Positions 25,399-37,893 of a DNA stretch of 64,000 nt are shown here, one piece after another. How positions within the stretch are numbered: the stretch's first letter is position 1; every line of letters begins with the position of its first letter. The notes beneath the pieces were generated by a model. It made no database searches, was not told where the DNA came from, and worked only from the letters and a program-made list of their open reading frames with translations. A program made the position numbers and the translations under genes. This DNA comes from Streptosporangium amethystogenes (GTDB lineage Bacteria > Actinomycetota > Actinomycetes > Streptosporangiales > Streptosporangiaceae). The stretch is from assembly GCF_000721075.1 (NCBI RefSeq), contig NZ_JOEQ01000024.1, positions 1 to 64,000 of the forward strand, in the 5' to 3' direction.

Positions 25399-26151
25399 TC
25401 ACGACTCGCGCCGGGACGCCCTCTCCTCCGCCTCCTCGGCGTCGAGCTTGGCCGCCTCCTCGGGAGTGGGCGCGGTGCCCCCGAGGTGGTGGGGCTGCCA
25501 CCAGACACCCTTCGGGATCTCCGGGTAGCCCCGCTGCGCCTGGTCGAGCATCTCGCTCATGCGCCCGCGCAGGTCGGCGGTGACGGCGTCGTAGTCGTCG
25601 CCGCGCTTGGGGTGCATGGGCTCACCGACCCGGATCGTGATCGGCACGTGCCGCTGCAGCAGCTTCTTGGGGTGGCCCTTGGTCCACAGCCGCTGGGTGC
25701 CCCACAGCGAGACCGGAATCATCGGCACCTTGGCGCCGACGGCCATCCGGACCGCGCCGTTCTTGATCTCCTTGATCGTGAAGGACCGGCTGATCGTGGC
25801 CTCGGCGAACACGCCGACGACCTCTCCGCCCCTGAGCGCCTTCAGCGCCGCGCCGAACGCGGCGGCACCCGCGGCGCGGTCGACCGGGATGTGGTGCATG
25901 CCGCGCATCAGCGGGCCGGAGATCCTGTGGTCGAAGACCTCCTTCTTCGCCATGAAACGCACCAGGCGCCTCGAAGGACGCGCGGCCAGGCCCGCGAAGA
26001 TGAAGTCGAGATAGCTGATGTGGTTGCTGACCAGCACGGCTCCGCCGGTCCGCGGGATGCGCTCGGCCCCCTCGATGCGAATCTTGGTGTCCAGCGCGCG
26101 GAACAGGGTCAACGCCGCCCCGATGACCGGGGGGTACACGATCTCAGCCAT
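25399..26151 (-). CDS. Lysophospholipid acyltransferase (PlsC type)
   Basis: A 250-aa acyltransferase that should add an acyl chain to a lysophospholipid at the membrane. The HX4D motif is NHISYLD, followed by MAKKEVF, then the FPEGTxS-like motif as FAEATISRSF and the PVSLWGTQRLW strand. The change of Pro-Glu-Gly to Ala-Glu-Ala in the second motif is seen in several actinobacterial PlsC paralogues. The ATG at 26151 is preferred to a longer upstream frame. The last 40 residues are charged and helical. It stands as a single gene. Confidence 0.88.
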   Translation of the reverse strand: MAEIVYPPVIGAALTLFRALDTKIRIEGAERIPRTGGAVLVSNHISYLDFIFAGLAARPSRRLVRFMAKKEVFDHRISGPLMRGMHHIPVDRAAGAAAFGAALKALRGGEVVGVFAEATISRSFTIKEIKNGAVRMAVGAKVPMIPVSLWGTQRLWTKGHPKKLLQRHVPITIRVGEPMHPKRGDDYDAVTADLRGRMSEMLDQAQRGYPEIPKGVWWQPHHLGGTAPTPEEAAKLDAEEAEERASRRES

Positions 26152-26209
26152 GGCTGAACCGTACCTCAGCCGCTCCTCCCTCCCACACCCGCGAGGAGAG
26201 GGAGGCGGC

Positions 26210-27853
26210 TCAGTGTCCCCGGAACGCCTCCTCCAGCCACCACGAACCCCGCGCACGGCTGACGTGGGCGTGGATCAGCAGGGGCCGCTCCCTGGCCCCG
26301 TCCAGCCAGCGGGCCACCTCGGCGAGATCGGACCTGTCCCTCACCGTGACGGCCTCGCAGCCGAAGCCGCGGGCGATGGCGGCGATGTCCACGGGCGGGA
26401 AGGTCACCGTGTCCAGGGGGTGGCCGTCCGGCCCGAAGTGGTGCACCTCGGCGCCATAGCCGTCGTCGTCGTACACGACAATCACCATCGGAAGACCGAG
26501 CCGCACGACGGTCTCCAGTTCGGTTACGCCCATCAGCGCGCCGCCGTCGCCCAGCGCGGCCACCGGGAGCCGGTCCGGCTGGGCCAGGGCGGCACCGATC
26601 GCGGTGGCCAGGCCGAGACCGATCGACTGGAACGCCTGCGTGAAGCAGAAGCCCCGCTCGTCGGGAACGTCAAGGAACATCGACGGATATCCCATGAAAT
26701 TTCCGGAGTCGATGGAGAGGACGCGTTCCGCGGGGAGCAGGTCGTCCAGTTCGATGGTCAGCGTCCTGGGGTCGATGCGGCCGTCGCCGCTCTCGTCGGT
26801 GTAGGGCACGTCCCGCCAGCGGTTCTCCCCGGCGATCCGGGTGGCCAGCGCCGCCGAGCGGTAGCCGGTTCTCGTGTCGTCGCCGAGCAGCCGGGTGACC
26901 TCCCCCGCGGTGCGGGCGACGTCACCTGTCACGCCGAGGTGGACCGGGCGGTGGGCGCCGAGCGCGGCGGCCTCCAGGTCGACCTGGACGACCGTGGTGT
27001 CGCGGCCGATCAGCGTGCCGTGGCGCGTCGTCCACATGTTGAGCGCGCACCCCCAGCCCACCAGCACGTCGGCGTCACGGATGAGCTCGGCGGTGAGCGG
27101 CGAGGCGAAACCACCGCTGACGTCCAGGTCCCACCGGCTGCCCCGGAAGAGCCCCCTGGCCACGGCGGAGGTGGCCAGCAGCGCTCCGGCCCGCTCGGCG
27201 AGCTCCTCAAGTTCGCGCCGCGCCTCGCGGGCACCACGTCCGGCCACGAAGACGGGGCGGCGTGCCGCCGCGAGGATCTCCGCCAGCCGGGCGACCTCCC
27301 CGGCCTCAGGTACGGCCGTCGGAGCGTTCCCGCCCGAGGCACCCGCAACCGAGGACCCCGGCACGTCCGGGACGTTTCGGCCCTGGACCTCCAGTGGGAG
27401 GTTGAGCAGGACCGTGCGGCGGCCTTCGCCGGCGACGCGGAACGCCTCGGCGGTGTCGGCGGCGGCGGTCTCCGCCGAGGAGATCCGCAGCGGAACGGCA
27501 CCCACCGCCTCCGCCAGCGCGGCCTGGTCGACGAAGAAGTTGGAGCGGGGCTTCGTCACCTCTCCCGCCAGCACGATGAGCGGGGTACGGCTCTTGGCGG
27601 CCTCGGCGATGCCGGTCATCGCGTTGGTGAGCCCCGGCCCCTGGTGGACGCTGAGCACGCCGACCCTGCCGCTGAGACGCGCGTAGGCGTCGGCCATGGT
27701 CGCCGCGCCGCCCTCGTGACGCGCGGCGACATAACGCGCGCCGTACGCGACCAGGGCGTTGGTCACGTGGAAGTTGCCGCTGCCCACCACCCCGAAGGCG
27801 GTGTCCACGCCGAGCGAGGCCAGGGTCCGGCCCACCACCTCCGCGACGTTCAC
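26210..27853 (-). CDS. Thiamine-diphosphate enzyme (acetolactate-synthase-like)
   Basis: A 547-aa ThDP enzyme of the AHAS/benzoylformate decarboxylase superfamily. The Pyr domain holds the ThDP glutamate in ARHEGGAATMADAYAR and QGPGLTNAMTGIAEA. The middle domain has FVAGRGAR. The PP domain carries the metal motif GDGGALMGVTELETVVRLGLPMVIVVYDDDGYG. The GTG start overlaps the stop of the cyclase gene by four bases, so the two are coupled. AHAS proper is normally found with a small subunit gene; none is here. The substrate is unknown; a 2-keto acid released or made by the partner is possible. Confidence 0.85.
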   Translation of the reverse strand: MNVAEVVGRTLASLGVDTAFGVVGSGNFHVTNALVAYGARYVAARHEGGAATMADAYARLSGRVGVLSVHQGPGLTNAMTGIAEAAKSRTPLIVLAGEVTKPRSNFFVDQAALAEAVGAVPLRISSAETAAADTAEAFRVAGEGRRTVLLNLPLEVQGRNVPDVPGSSVAGASGGNAPTAVPEAGEVARLAEILAAARRPVFVAGRGAREARRELEELAERAGALLATSAVARGLFRGSRWDLDVSGGFASPLTAELIRDADVLVGWGCALNMWTTRHGTLIGRDTTVVQVDLEAAALGAHRPVHLGVTGDVARTAGEVTRLLGDDTRTGYRSAALATRIAGENRWRDVPYTDESGDGRIDPRTLTIELDDLLPAERVLSIDSGNFMGYPSMFLDVPDERGFCFTQAFQSIGLGLATAIGAALAQPDRLPVAALGDGGALMGVTELETVVRLGLPMVIVVYDDDGYGAEVHHFGPDGHPLDTVTFPPVDIAAIARGFGCEAVTVRDRSDLAEVARWLDGARERPLLIHAHVSRARGSWWLEEAFRGH

Positions 27854-28623
27854 CTCTCGACCAGTGCCAGCACCCGCAGCGGGCTGCCGGAGCCTCCCAC
27901 GATGGGCAGCGGCGACGCGACGACCACCGCGCCGGTCACCGGTAGCCGATCGAGGTTGCGCAGCTGGGTCAGCCCGTACTTCCCCGCGCCCAGCAGGAAG
28001 GAGTGGCACGGGAAGGCCGGGTCGAAGCCGTGCGCGGCGCCGGCGTCCGTGCCCACGGTCTCCACGCCCAGCCCGGCGATCGAGGTCTCCTCGGCCAGCC
28101 AGCGGGCGCACTCGACCGAGACTCCGGGCGTGTGCGGGCCCGTCTCGTTCGCGTTCAGGAAGCGCTCCTGGTCGTGGGAGCGGGCGTCCCAGCCCGTGCG
28201 GTAGAGCAGCCATCCGCCTTCGGGCAACGGCCCGTTGGCCTCCTCCCACGCCTTGACGTGCGCGATCTCCAGCAGGAAGTCCGCGTCCCCGGCCGCCTCC
28301 GCGGCGAAGTCGAGGACCACGGCCGGGGCGATCAGCCGGTCGACCGGAACCTGCGAGACGTCCTCGCCGTCCTTTCCGGTGACCCAGTGCACCGGGGCGT
28401 CGAAATGGGTGCCGGTGTGCTCTCCCGTCACGATGTCGTTCCAGTACCAGGCGGGGCCGCGGTCGTCGTAGCGGCTGATCTCCTTGAGTGTGAACGGGAC
28501 GGTGTTGCCGAACGGCTCCGGCAGTCGCAGGATCGGCGTCTCCGAGGACAGCGGAGCCGTCAGGTCGACCACCTCGATTCCGCCGTTCCGGATGCTCTCC
28601 ACCAGGTTCCGCAACACCGACAT
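27850..28623 (-). CDS. Cyclase / KynB-like metal-dependent hydrolase
   Basis: A 257-aa protein of the cyclase (arylformamidase, isatin hydrolase) family. The metal motif HxGTHxDxPxH appears as HTGTHFDAPVH, and EVVDLTAPLSSETPILRLP is the usual N-terminal block. YWNDIVTGEHTG and LLYRTGWDARS are further family stretches. The ATG at 28623 is chosen by homology. It overlaps the ThDP enzyme gene. The family hydrolyses cyclic amides, formamides or lactones, so the pair may open a ring and then decarboxylate or ligate the product; this is inference. Confidence 0.86.
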   Translation of the reverse strand: MSVLRNLVESIRNGGIEVVDLTAPLSSETPILRLPEPFGNTVPFTLKEISRYDDRGPAWYWNDIVTGEHTGTHFDAPVHWVTGKDGEDVSQVPVDRLIAPAVVLDFAAEAAGDADFLLEIAHVKAWEEANGPLPEGGWLLYRTGWDARSHDQERFLNANETGPHTPGVSVECARWLAEETSIAGLGVETVGTDAGAAHGFDPAFPCHSFLLGAGKYGLTQLRNLDRLPVTGAVVVASPLPIVGGSGSPLRVLALVER

Positions 28624-28699
28624 GACGCCTCCAACACGGGTTGAGATCTGGGCAGATCTTCCTACAGCGCCACCGTCCGCCGCCACCTCTCCCGGCGCG

Positions 28700-28759
28700 T
28701 GGCCTCGCCGTGGCGAGGTCACGCGGCTTACCGGGACTCCGTGCGGGTCCCGGTAAGCC
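28700..28759 (-). terminator. Paired hairpins after the 28813 gene
   Basis: The stem 28725-28737 with 28747-28759 (GGCTTACCGGGAC/GTCCCGGTAAGCC) is perfect over 13 bp. A second stem, GTGGCCTCGCC with GGCGAGGTCAC, lies at 28700-28722. They are downstream of the minus-strand gene ending at 28813 and separate it from the cyclase operon. Confidence 0.65.
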
Positions 28760-28812
28760 ACGCGGCCGGGCTCCTCGTGAGGGACGCCCGTACCGGCATG
28801 TGCGAAGCGGGA

Positions 28813-29175
28813 CTAGCGCGTGGCCAGCAGGCCCTCCAGGAGGCCGAGGACCGCCTGGATCGGCGGGGGTGTGGTCCCGAACTCCACGTCGGTCCCGCTG
28901 ACGGAGTCCATCACGGTGACCGAGTTGGGCGGCAGGCCCCAGCGCTCGCCGCCGTCGTGGCCGACACCGACCTCGATGCCGGCGAAGGTGACGTACTCCC
29001 AGTTCTTGAGGTCCCTCCTGAGTGCCTCGTGGCCCTGTCCGGTCGCCCACTTGGCGACGGCCGCGAGGATGTCACCGAGGGTGTTCTCGCGCTCCTTCAG
29101 ATCGCCGGACTGGAGTTCCTCGATCAGACGGTCCAGTTCGGCACGCTGGGCGAGAAGTGCCTTGATATCGCTCAT
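28813..29175 (-). CDS. Hypothetical protein with N-terminal coiled coil
   Basis: A 120-aa protein from the ATG of MSDIKALLAQRAELDRLIEEL. Residues 1-40 form a short coiled coil. The rest is a mixed domain (WEYVTFAGIEVGVGHDGGERWGLPPNSVTV) and a Leu-rich end, with no family I can name. A purine-rich GAAAGG lies about ten bases before the start. It is a single gene. Confidence 0.65.
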   Translation of the reverse strand: MSDIKALLAQRAELDRLIEELQSGDLKERENTLGDILAAVAKWATGQGHEALRRDLKNWEYVTFAGIEVGVGHDGGERWGLPPNSVTVMDSVSGTDVEFGTTPPPIQAVLGLLEGLLATR

Positions 29176-29419
29176 GAGGGGCCTTTCGAAGGAGGTGAGG
29201 GTACCCGGATGACAGCGCTGAACTCGTCGGAACATCGTTCAAGCCGTAATCGGGCCGCCGCTCGGGCACCCCCGCCGCGATCCGCGCCCTGCCGAAGGCT
29301 CCACCGATCGCCGGAGAGGGCATTGCTGTCATGCGTCACATAATGGTGCCGCACCCGCCCGCCCGCCGTCGATCCATAAATATGGGCTTTTAACAGCCCA
29401 GAATCATTGAGGCGGAGTC

Positions 29420-29578
29420 ATGCCCGGAGAAACATCGGAAAACGGCGTCGCGCACGCGGACGGTGAGGCCGAGGCACTCCTCGCGACCCAGCGTCCGGGC
29501 CTCGAAGCCGAGACCGTGCCGTACGGCGAAGCGGTGCGCGTCCTGCGGCGGCCGCCGTACGGGAAAGTCCGCCGTTAG
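29420..29578 (+). CDS. Small ORF, 52 aa, hypothetical
   Basis: An ATG with an upstream GGCGGAG opens a frame of 52 codons ending at TAG. Third positions are mostly G or C, as in the real genes here. The product begins MPGETSENG and ends with RRPPYGKVRR. No family is recognised. It lies alone in a 540-bp stretch (29176-29723) that otherwise shows no gene; an AT-rich segment with a GGGCTTTTAACAGCCC hairpin lies just upstream. Confidence 0.4.
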   Translation: MPGETSENGVAHADGEAEALLATQRPGLEAETVPYGEAVRVLRRPPYGKVRR

Positions 29579-29723
29579 GGCTTCGACGTCTCCGTGTCTT
29601 TTTCCGGAGGCGCATCGGGGTCGACAGGCGGTGGCCTCCGGTGCGGTAGGTCGTGCCGTACCGGAGGCCACCCCTATCGGGGAGCCACCACACCTGGTAG
29701 GGGCTGATGATCAGCGTCTGCCC

Positions 29724-30905
<1,182 letters not shown>

Positions 30906-31121
30906 TGTTCTGCTCTTTCTACAGGGGACGCGCCTGGCCACGGCTGTGTCGGCGGATTCCGTTTCCCGCCGAGAAGCCATCAAGCGGGTTTCAGAACGTC
31001 ATCGGGGTCGGCAGGTGGTGGCCTCCGGCGCGGCTTGGGGGATACACCGGCTCCGGGTCGCACGGGTCCGGCTCTCGCCGAGGCGGCCGGCTGGGGCCGC
31101 CGCCCCGGCGGGGGATCGTGG

Positions 31122-34590
<3,469 letters not shown>

Positions 34591-34593
34591 CGA

Positions 34594-35868
34594 TCAGCCA
34601 GAGGGCACAACCAGGGCACTCGACACATCCGCAGTGCCCTCGGCGAAGAAGGCATCCATAGCCTTCCGAGCCCGGTCCGCAGCGTCCGGCATCAGGTGCG
34701 TGTACGTCCGGAGCGTGAACCCCGGATCGGTGTGCCCGAGGTATTCGGCCACCGTCCGGATGTCGACGCCGGCGCCGAGCCAGGCCGACGCCGCGGTGTG
34801 CCGAAGCGCGTGGCACCCGTGTTCCCGGTACGTCTTGCGCCTCTCCCCCGCGCCGGGCGGCGGGACGATTCCCGCGACCTCCAAGCCCAAACGCCACGTG
34901 TAGTTGAAGGTGTTGCGGTGCAGCGCTCCCCCGCGCGGGCCGGTGAAGAGCAGGGCGGCCGTCGTCGGCTCGCCGTCCGGCGTCCGCCAAGGCAACGTCA
35001 CCTCGACCGGCGGGTGTGCGGCGATGTGCGCGCTGAGCCGAAGCGCGACCGACTCGGGCAGCGGGACCGTCCGCGTCTTGCCGCGCTTCGGCGGAGCGAA
35101 CACGAGCTGACCGCCGATGATCCGCACCTGACGGAGCACCCGGACCGCCCGGCCGAGGAAGTCGACGTCACCCAAGGCGATGCCGAACAGCTCGCCCTGC
35201 CGGTGTGCGCACCCGGCGCCGAGGTAGGCCATGGCCCGGTACGGGGCCGGGAGCGCCTCGCCCATGGCCTCGACCTGACCGAGCGTCCAAGGGACGACCT
35301 TCTTCGGCGCGCGCGCCGGCGGCCGCACTGACTTCGTGGCGCACGGGTTCCGGCCGATGATCTGGTCGTCGATCGCGGCATTGAAGATGGCCGACACCGT
35401 GCCAACGACGAGCTTGATCGTGGACGGCTGAAGTCCGGCGCCCTCCATCTCCTTGACCCATGCCTGCACGAGGGATGGCCGCTTGGCGAGCATGCCCATG
35501 GTGTGTGCGCTGATGCTCTTGCCGAACACCCACTTAGACATGCGGCTATCGATCTGCGCCAGGGTGCCCGGGTCGGAGGTCAGGCCGTCGCGCCACTGCT
35601 TCGCGTACGAGGCGAGGGTGACCTGGCCGGCCTTCGGGTCGAGGTAGTCGCCGCGGTCGAGGCTGGCCTTGATCTGTGCGTCCTTGCTCTGCGCATCGGG
35701 CAGCTTCTCGAAGTTGAGCTTCTGCGGCACGCCCGCGTCGTCGCGCCATCGGACCTGCCATCGCTTGCCCTGGCCGTGCTCGGCGGTCGGTACCTTGGCC
35801 GGCCTGCACTTGCATTTGGCTTCGCCCGGCTTGGGCCGGGACTTGTGCCAACGATCCGCGACGGCCAT
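34594..35868 (-). CDS. int: Tyrosine integrase of the integrated element
   Basis: A 424-aa phage-type tyrosine recombinase. An N-terminal arm-type DNA-binding region (RWQVRWRDDAGVPQKLNFEKL) and an SAM-like core-binding domain (about 75-190) precede the catalytic domain. The catalytic residues are the Arg in AGCAHRQGELFG (a variation of the usual ARxxEL), the H-x-x-R pair in HALRHTAASAWLG, and the His and Tyr of LGHTDPGFTLRTYTH. It lies next to attL and faces it, as expected for the enzyme that placed the element at smr. Its start overlaps the repressor stop (TAATG). Confidence 0.93.
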   Translation of the reverse strand: MAVADRWHKSRPKPGEAKCKCRPAKVPTAEHGQGKRWQVRWRDDAGVPQKLNFEKLPDAQSKDAQIKASLDRGDYLDPKAGQVTLASYAKQWRDGLTSDPGTLAQIDSRMSKWVFGKSISAHTMGMLAKRPSLVQAWVKEMEGAGLQPSTIKLVVGTVSAIFNAAIDDQIIGRNPCATKSVRPPARAPKKVVPWTLGQVEAMGEALPAPYRAMAYLGAGCAHRQGELFGIALGDVDFLGRAVRVLRQVRIIGGQLVFAPPKRGKTRTVPLPESVALRLSAHIAAHPPVEVTLPWRTPDGEPTTAALLFTGPRGGALHRNTFNYTWRLGLEVAGIVPPPGAGERRKTYREHGCHALRHTAASAWLGAGVDIRTVAEYLGHTDPGFTLRTYTHLMPDAADRARKAMDAFFAEGTADVSSALVVPSG

Positions 35869-36455
35869 TACTCCCCCTCTGGGTACGCTTCGCGATCAAG
35901 CTTGCGCATTACCTCAAGGGACGATGCCTCTCCTGTCGGGTCGCCCGCGTTGATACGTCTGGCGATCTCCAGGTCTGCGGCCCGCTTCCTTGCCAGCTCT
36001 TCCTCGGTGCGCTCACCTGGCATGTAGTAGCGCCGTCTCCCCTTGGGACGCGCGTGCATCTGGAAGTCCGCCAAGTCGTCTTCATCGAACGACTTCTTTA
36101 GAGGCTCCCGTCCGTCCGCCCAGTTCCACACCTTCCCTGCTGGAAAGCTGCCGGCGGCTGTCACTTCGACCTCGGTCGAGTCGGCCACGGGAGGCAGGAG
36201 CAGGGCGTTCGGGTTCACGCCCAGGACAACCGCCAGAGCCACGAGGTCATCAGCGTCCACTCGGCGCGTGCCGGTTCCCCCGCCTCCTGCTGCATTCTCG
36301 ATCTTGTTGAGCGCATCGACGCTCAGGGGTCGCCCTGTCTCGGTGACCAAACGAGAGAGGTCGCGAAGGCTGAGCCCACGAACCCCCCGAATGCGCTTCA
36401 AGTTGATCGCCACGGCGCGCCCAGAAGGGCCGATCTCGATTCGTGCTGTCGACAT
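35868..36455 (-). CDS. XRE-type HTH repressor of the element
   Basis: A 195-aa protein. Residues 14-85 are a cro/cI-like HTH (LKRIRGVRGLSLRDLSRLVTETGRPLSVDALNKIEN, then VDADDLVALAVVLGVNPNALLLP). The C-terminal 100 residues are charged, with no peptidase motif, so this is not a LexA-type self-cleaving repressor. It is coupled to the integrase and divergent from the excisionase gene. Three AATCNCGAC repeats in the 102-bp gap are candidate operators. The position equals that of the master repressor (Stl-like) in phage satellites and lysogeny modules. Confidence 0.82.
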   Translation of the reverse strand: MSTARIEIGPSGRAVAINLKRIRGVRGLSLRDLSRLVTETGRPLSVDALNKIENAAGGGGTGTRRVDADDLVALAVVLGVNPNALLLPPVADSTEVEVTAAGSFPAGKVWNWADGREPLKKSFDEDDLADFQMHARPKGRRRYYMPGERTEEELARKRAADLEIARRINAGDPTGEASSLEVMRKLDREAYPEGE

Positions 36456-36557
36456 AATCGCGACGCTACCACCACAACTTGCGGACGCCCAACACCTCCC
36501 ATTACTGTCGATCTAATCTCGACGCTTCGTCGAGAGAATCACGACACTGGAGTAAGT
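36456..36557. promoter_or_regulatory. Divergent operator region with three AATCNCGAC repeats
   Basis: The motif AATCNCGAC occurs at 36456-36464, 36515-36523 and 36537-36545 in the same orientation. A hairpin or operator with arms TCTCGACG (36517-36524) and CGTCGAGA (36528-36535) overlaps the second copy. This is the switch region between repressor/integrase and the excision/replication operon. Confidence 0.6.
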
Positions 36558-36767
36558 ATGGCTATCACCTATAGCGAGGCTGCTCGGCGGAACCTCGCCA
36601 AGCCGTCCGAAGTCGCGGAGTTCTTAGGCGTGCCCGAGAAGACCCTGACCGAATGGCGCTATCTCCGGAAGGGTCCGCCCTACGGGAAGGTAGGGCGCTA
36701 CATCCGTTACAGCTGGCGGGATGTCGAGTCCTGGTTCGCCGAGCAGGTTCGCGGCGGTGCCGCCTGA
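36558..36767 (+). CDS. Excisionase / MerR-like HTH protein
   Basis: A 69-aa winged-HTH protein (LAKPSEVAEFLGVPEKTLTEWRYLRKGPPYGKVGRYIRYSWRDVESWFAEQ), the usual form of actinobacterial excisionases and of AlpA-like activators. It is the first gene of the rightward operon. The stop shares one base with the next ATG (TGATG). It probably bends DNA for excision with the integrase or activates the operon. Confidence 0.82.
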   Translation: MAITYSEAARRNLAKPSEVAEFLGVPEKTLTEWRYLRKGPPYGKVGRYIRYSWRDVESWFAEQVRGGAA

Positions 36768-37108
36768 TGTCCACCAAGCAAAAAGGTCCCGGCGGGAGCA
36801 GCCACTCCCACCAGGACCCGAACGACCAGAAGGCCGCCAACGACAAGGCACAGCCTAGCGCCCGCCGATTCGCCCGTCATGCCGAACAGGCGGCTCTCTT
36901 CCTGACTGCGACGGCCTACCCGCTCGGGAGCGGCCTGCAGACCATCACGGTCATGATCGACACCGAATGCCAGTGCGGCGACTGGCACCGGCACACGATC
37001 AAGCCGCCCGTGCCGCGGCTGCTCCGCCGGCGTGCCCGATGCGGCACCCGGTATGAACTCGCCCTGCACGCGCCCAGAGCGACCCGTCGCGGAAAGCGGG
37101 CCGCGTGA
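36767..37108 (+). CDS. Hypothetical element protein with Cys/His residues
   Basis: A 113-aa protein. The first 35 residues are polar and Gln/Asp/Ser-rich. The rest contains ECQCGDWHRH and a later single Cys in RRRARCGTRY, which may bind zinc, and a basic C-terminus. It is coupled to its neighbours on both sides by TGATG junctions, so it belongs to the replication operon. No family recognised. Confidence 0.65.
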   Translation: MSTKQKGPGGSSHSHQDPNDQKAANDKAQPSARRFARHAEQAALFLTATAYPLGSGLQTITVMIDTECQCGDWHRHTIKPPVPRLLRRRARCGTRYELALHAPRATRRGKRAA

Positions 37109-37893
37109 TGCCTGAGCTGATCATGCTCGCCGCCGCCTTGGCTCTCGTGGGCCAGGGCATGCCGGTGTTCCCCTGTGTCCCGAACGGGAAGCGCCCCCTC
37201 GGCAGGCTTGTCCCGAACGGCTACCTCGACGCAACCACCGACATTGAGTTGGTCACGCGGTGGTGGACGTCCTACCCGAGGGCGAACGTCGCGGTCCCTA
37301 CCGGCTCGACCACGTTCGACGTGCTTGACGTCGACATCAAGCCCGCGGGTAGCGGGTATCCGGCGTTCAACCGGATGAAAGCCGCCGGTCTCCTGCCCGT
37401 ACCGTTCGCGGTCATCAGCACACCGGCCGGCGGGCTGCACTGCCGGTACGTCGGCACCGAGCAGGCGTGCGGGTCACTGTCCCGCCACTTCATCGACTGG
37501 AAGAGCAGCGGCGGCTACACCCTGGTTCCGCCCTCGGTAGTCGACGGGCGGCCGTACACGCTCGTATCGGAGCGTCCCCAGGAACGGCACCAACTCAACT
37601 TTGGGGCGGTCCGGCAGTTCCTCGACCCGCCCAAGCCCATCACCTCGGCGCCCCGCCGCTCGACCAGCGGAACCGGCATCCCGCACCTCGCCGCATGGCT
37701 GGCCGACAAGACCAAGCCAGGCCGCAACCAGAGCTTGTTCTGGGCCGCGTGCCGAGCCGCGGAGAACGGCGCCACCGAGGCCGAGCTTCACGCCCTGTAC
37801 GCCGCCATGCAGTTCGGCGACGGATTCGACGAGCGACAGGCAGCCCGCACCGTGGGCGACGCCTACCGCACCACCCGAAGGAAGAGCGCATGA
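37108..37893 (+). CDS. Bifunctional DNA primase/polymerase (prim-pol)
   Basis: A 261-aa protein of the prim-pol fold used by plasmids and integrated elements to start replication. The N-terminal GMPVFPCVPNGKRPL, the acidic catalytic pair in FDVLDVDIKPAG, the TPAGGLHCRYVGTE strand with its His and the YTLVPPSVVDGRPY block are typical. The ATG shares a base with the preceding stop, and the end overlaps the ATPase start (ATGA). With the next gene it forms a primase-helicase pair, the usual replication unit of actinomycete elements and phage satellites. Confidence 0.87.
   Translation: MPELIMLAAALALVGQGMPVFPCVPNGKRPLGRLVPNGYLDATTDIELVTRWWTSYPRANVAVPTGSTTFDVLDVDIKPAGSGYPAFNRMKAAGLLPVPFAVISTPAGGLHCRYVGTEQACGSLSRHFIDWKSSGGYTLVPPSVVDGRPYTLVSERPQERHQLNFGAVRQFLDPPKPITSAPRRSTSGTGIPHLAAWLADKTKPGRNQSLFWAACRAAENGATEAELHALYAAMQFGDGFDERQAARTVGDAYRTTRRKSA

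Noticed and set aside
26018..28204. Long plus-strand open frame (728 codons)
   Set aside because: Antisense to the acyltransferase and ThDP/cyclase genes, which have clear motifs.
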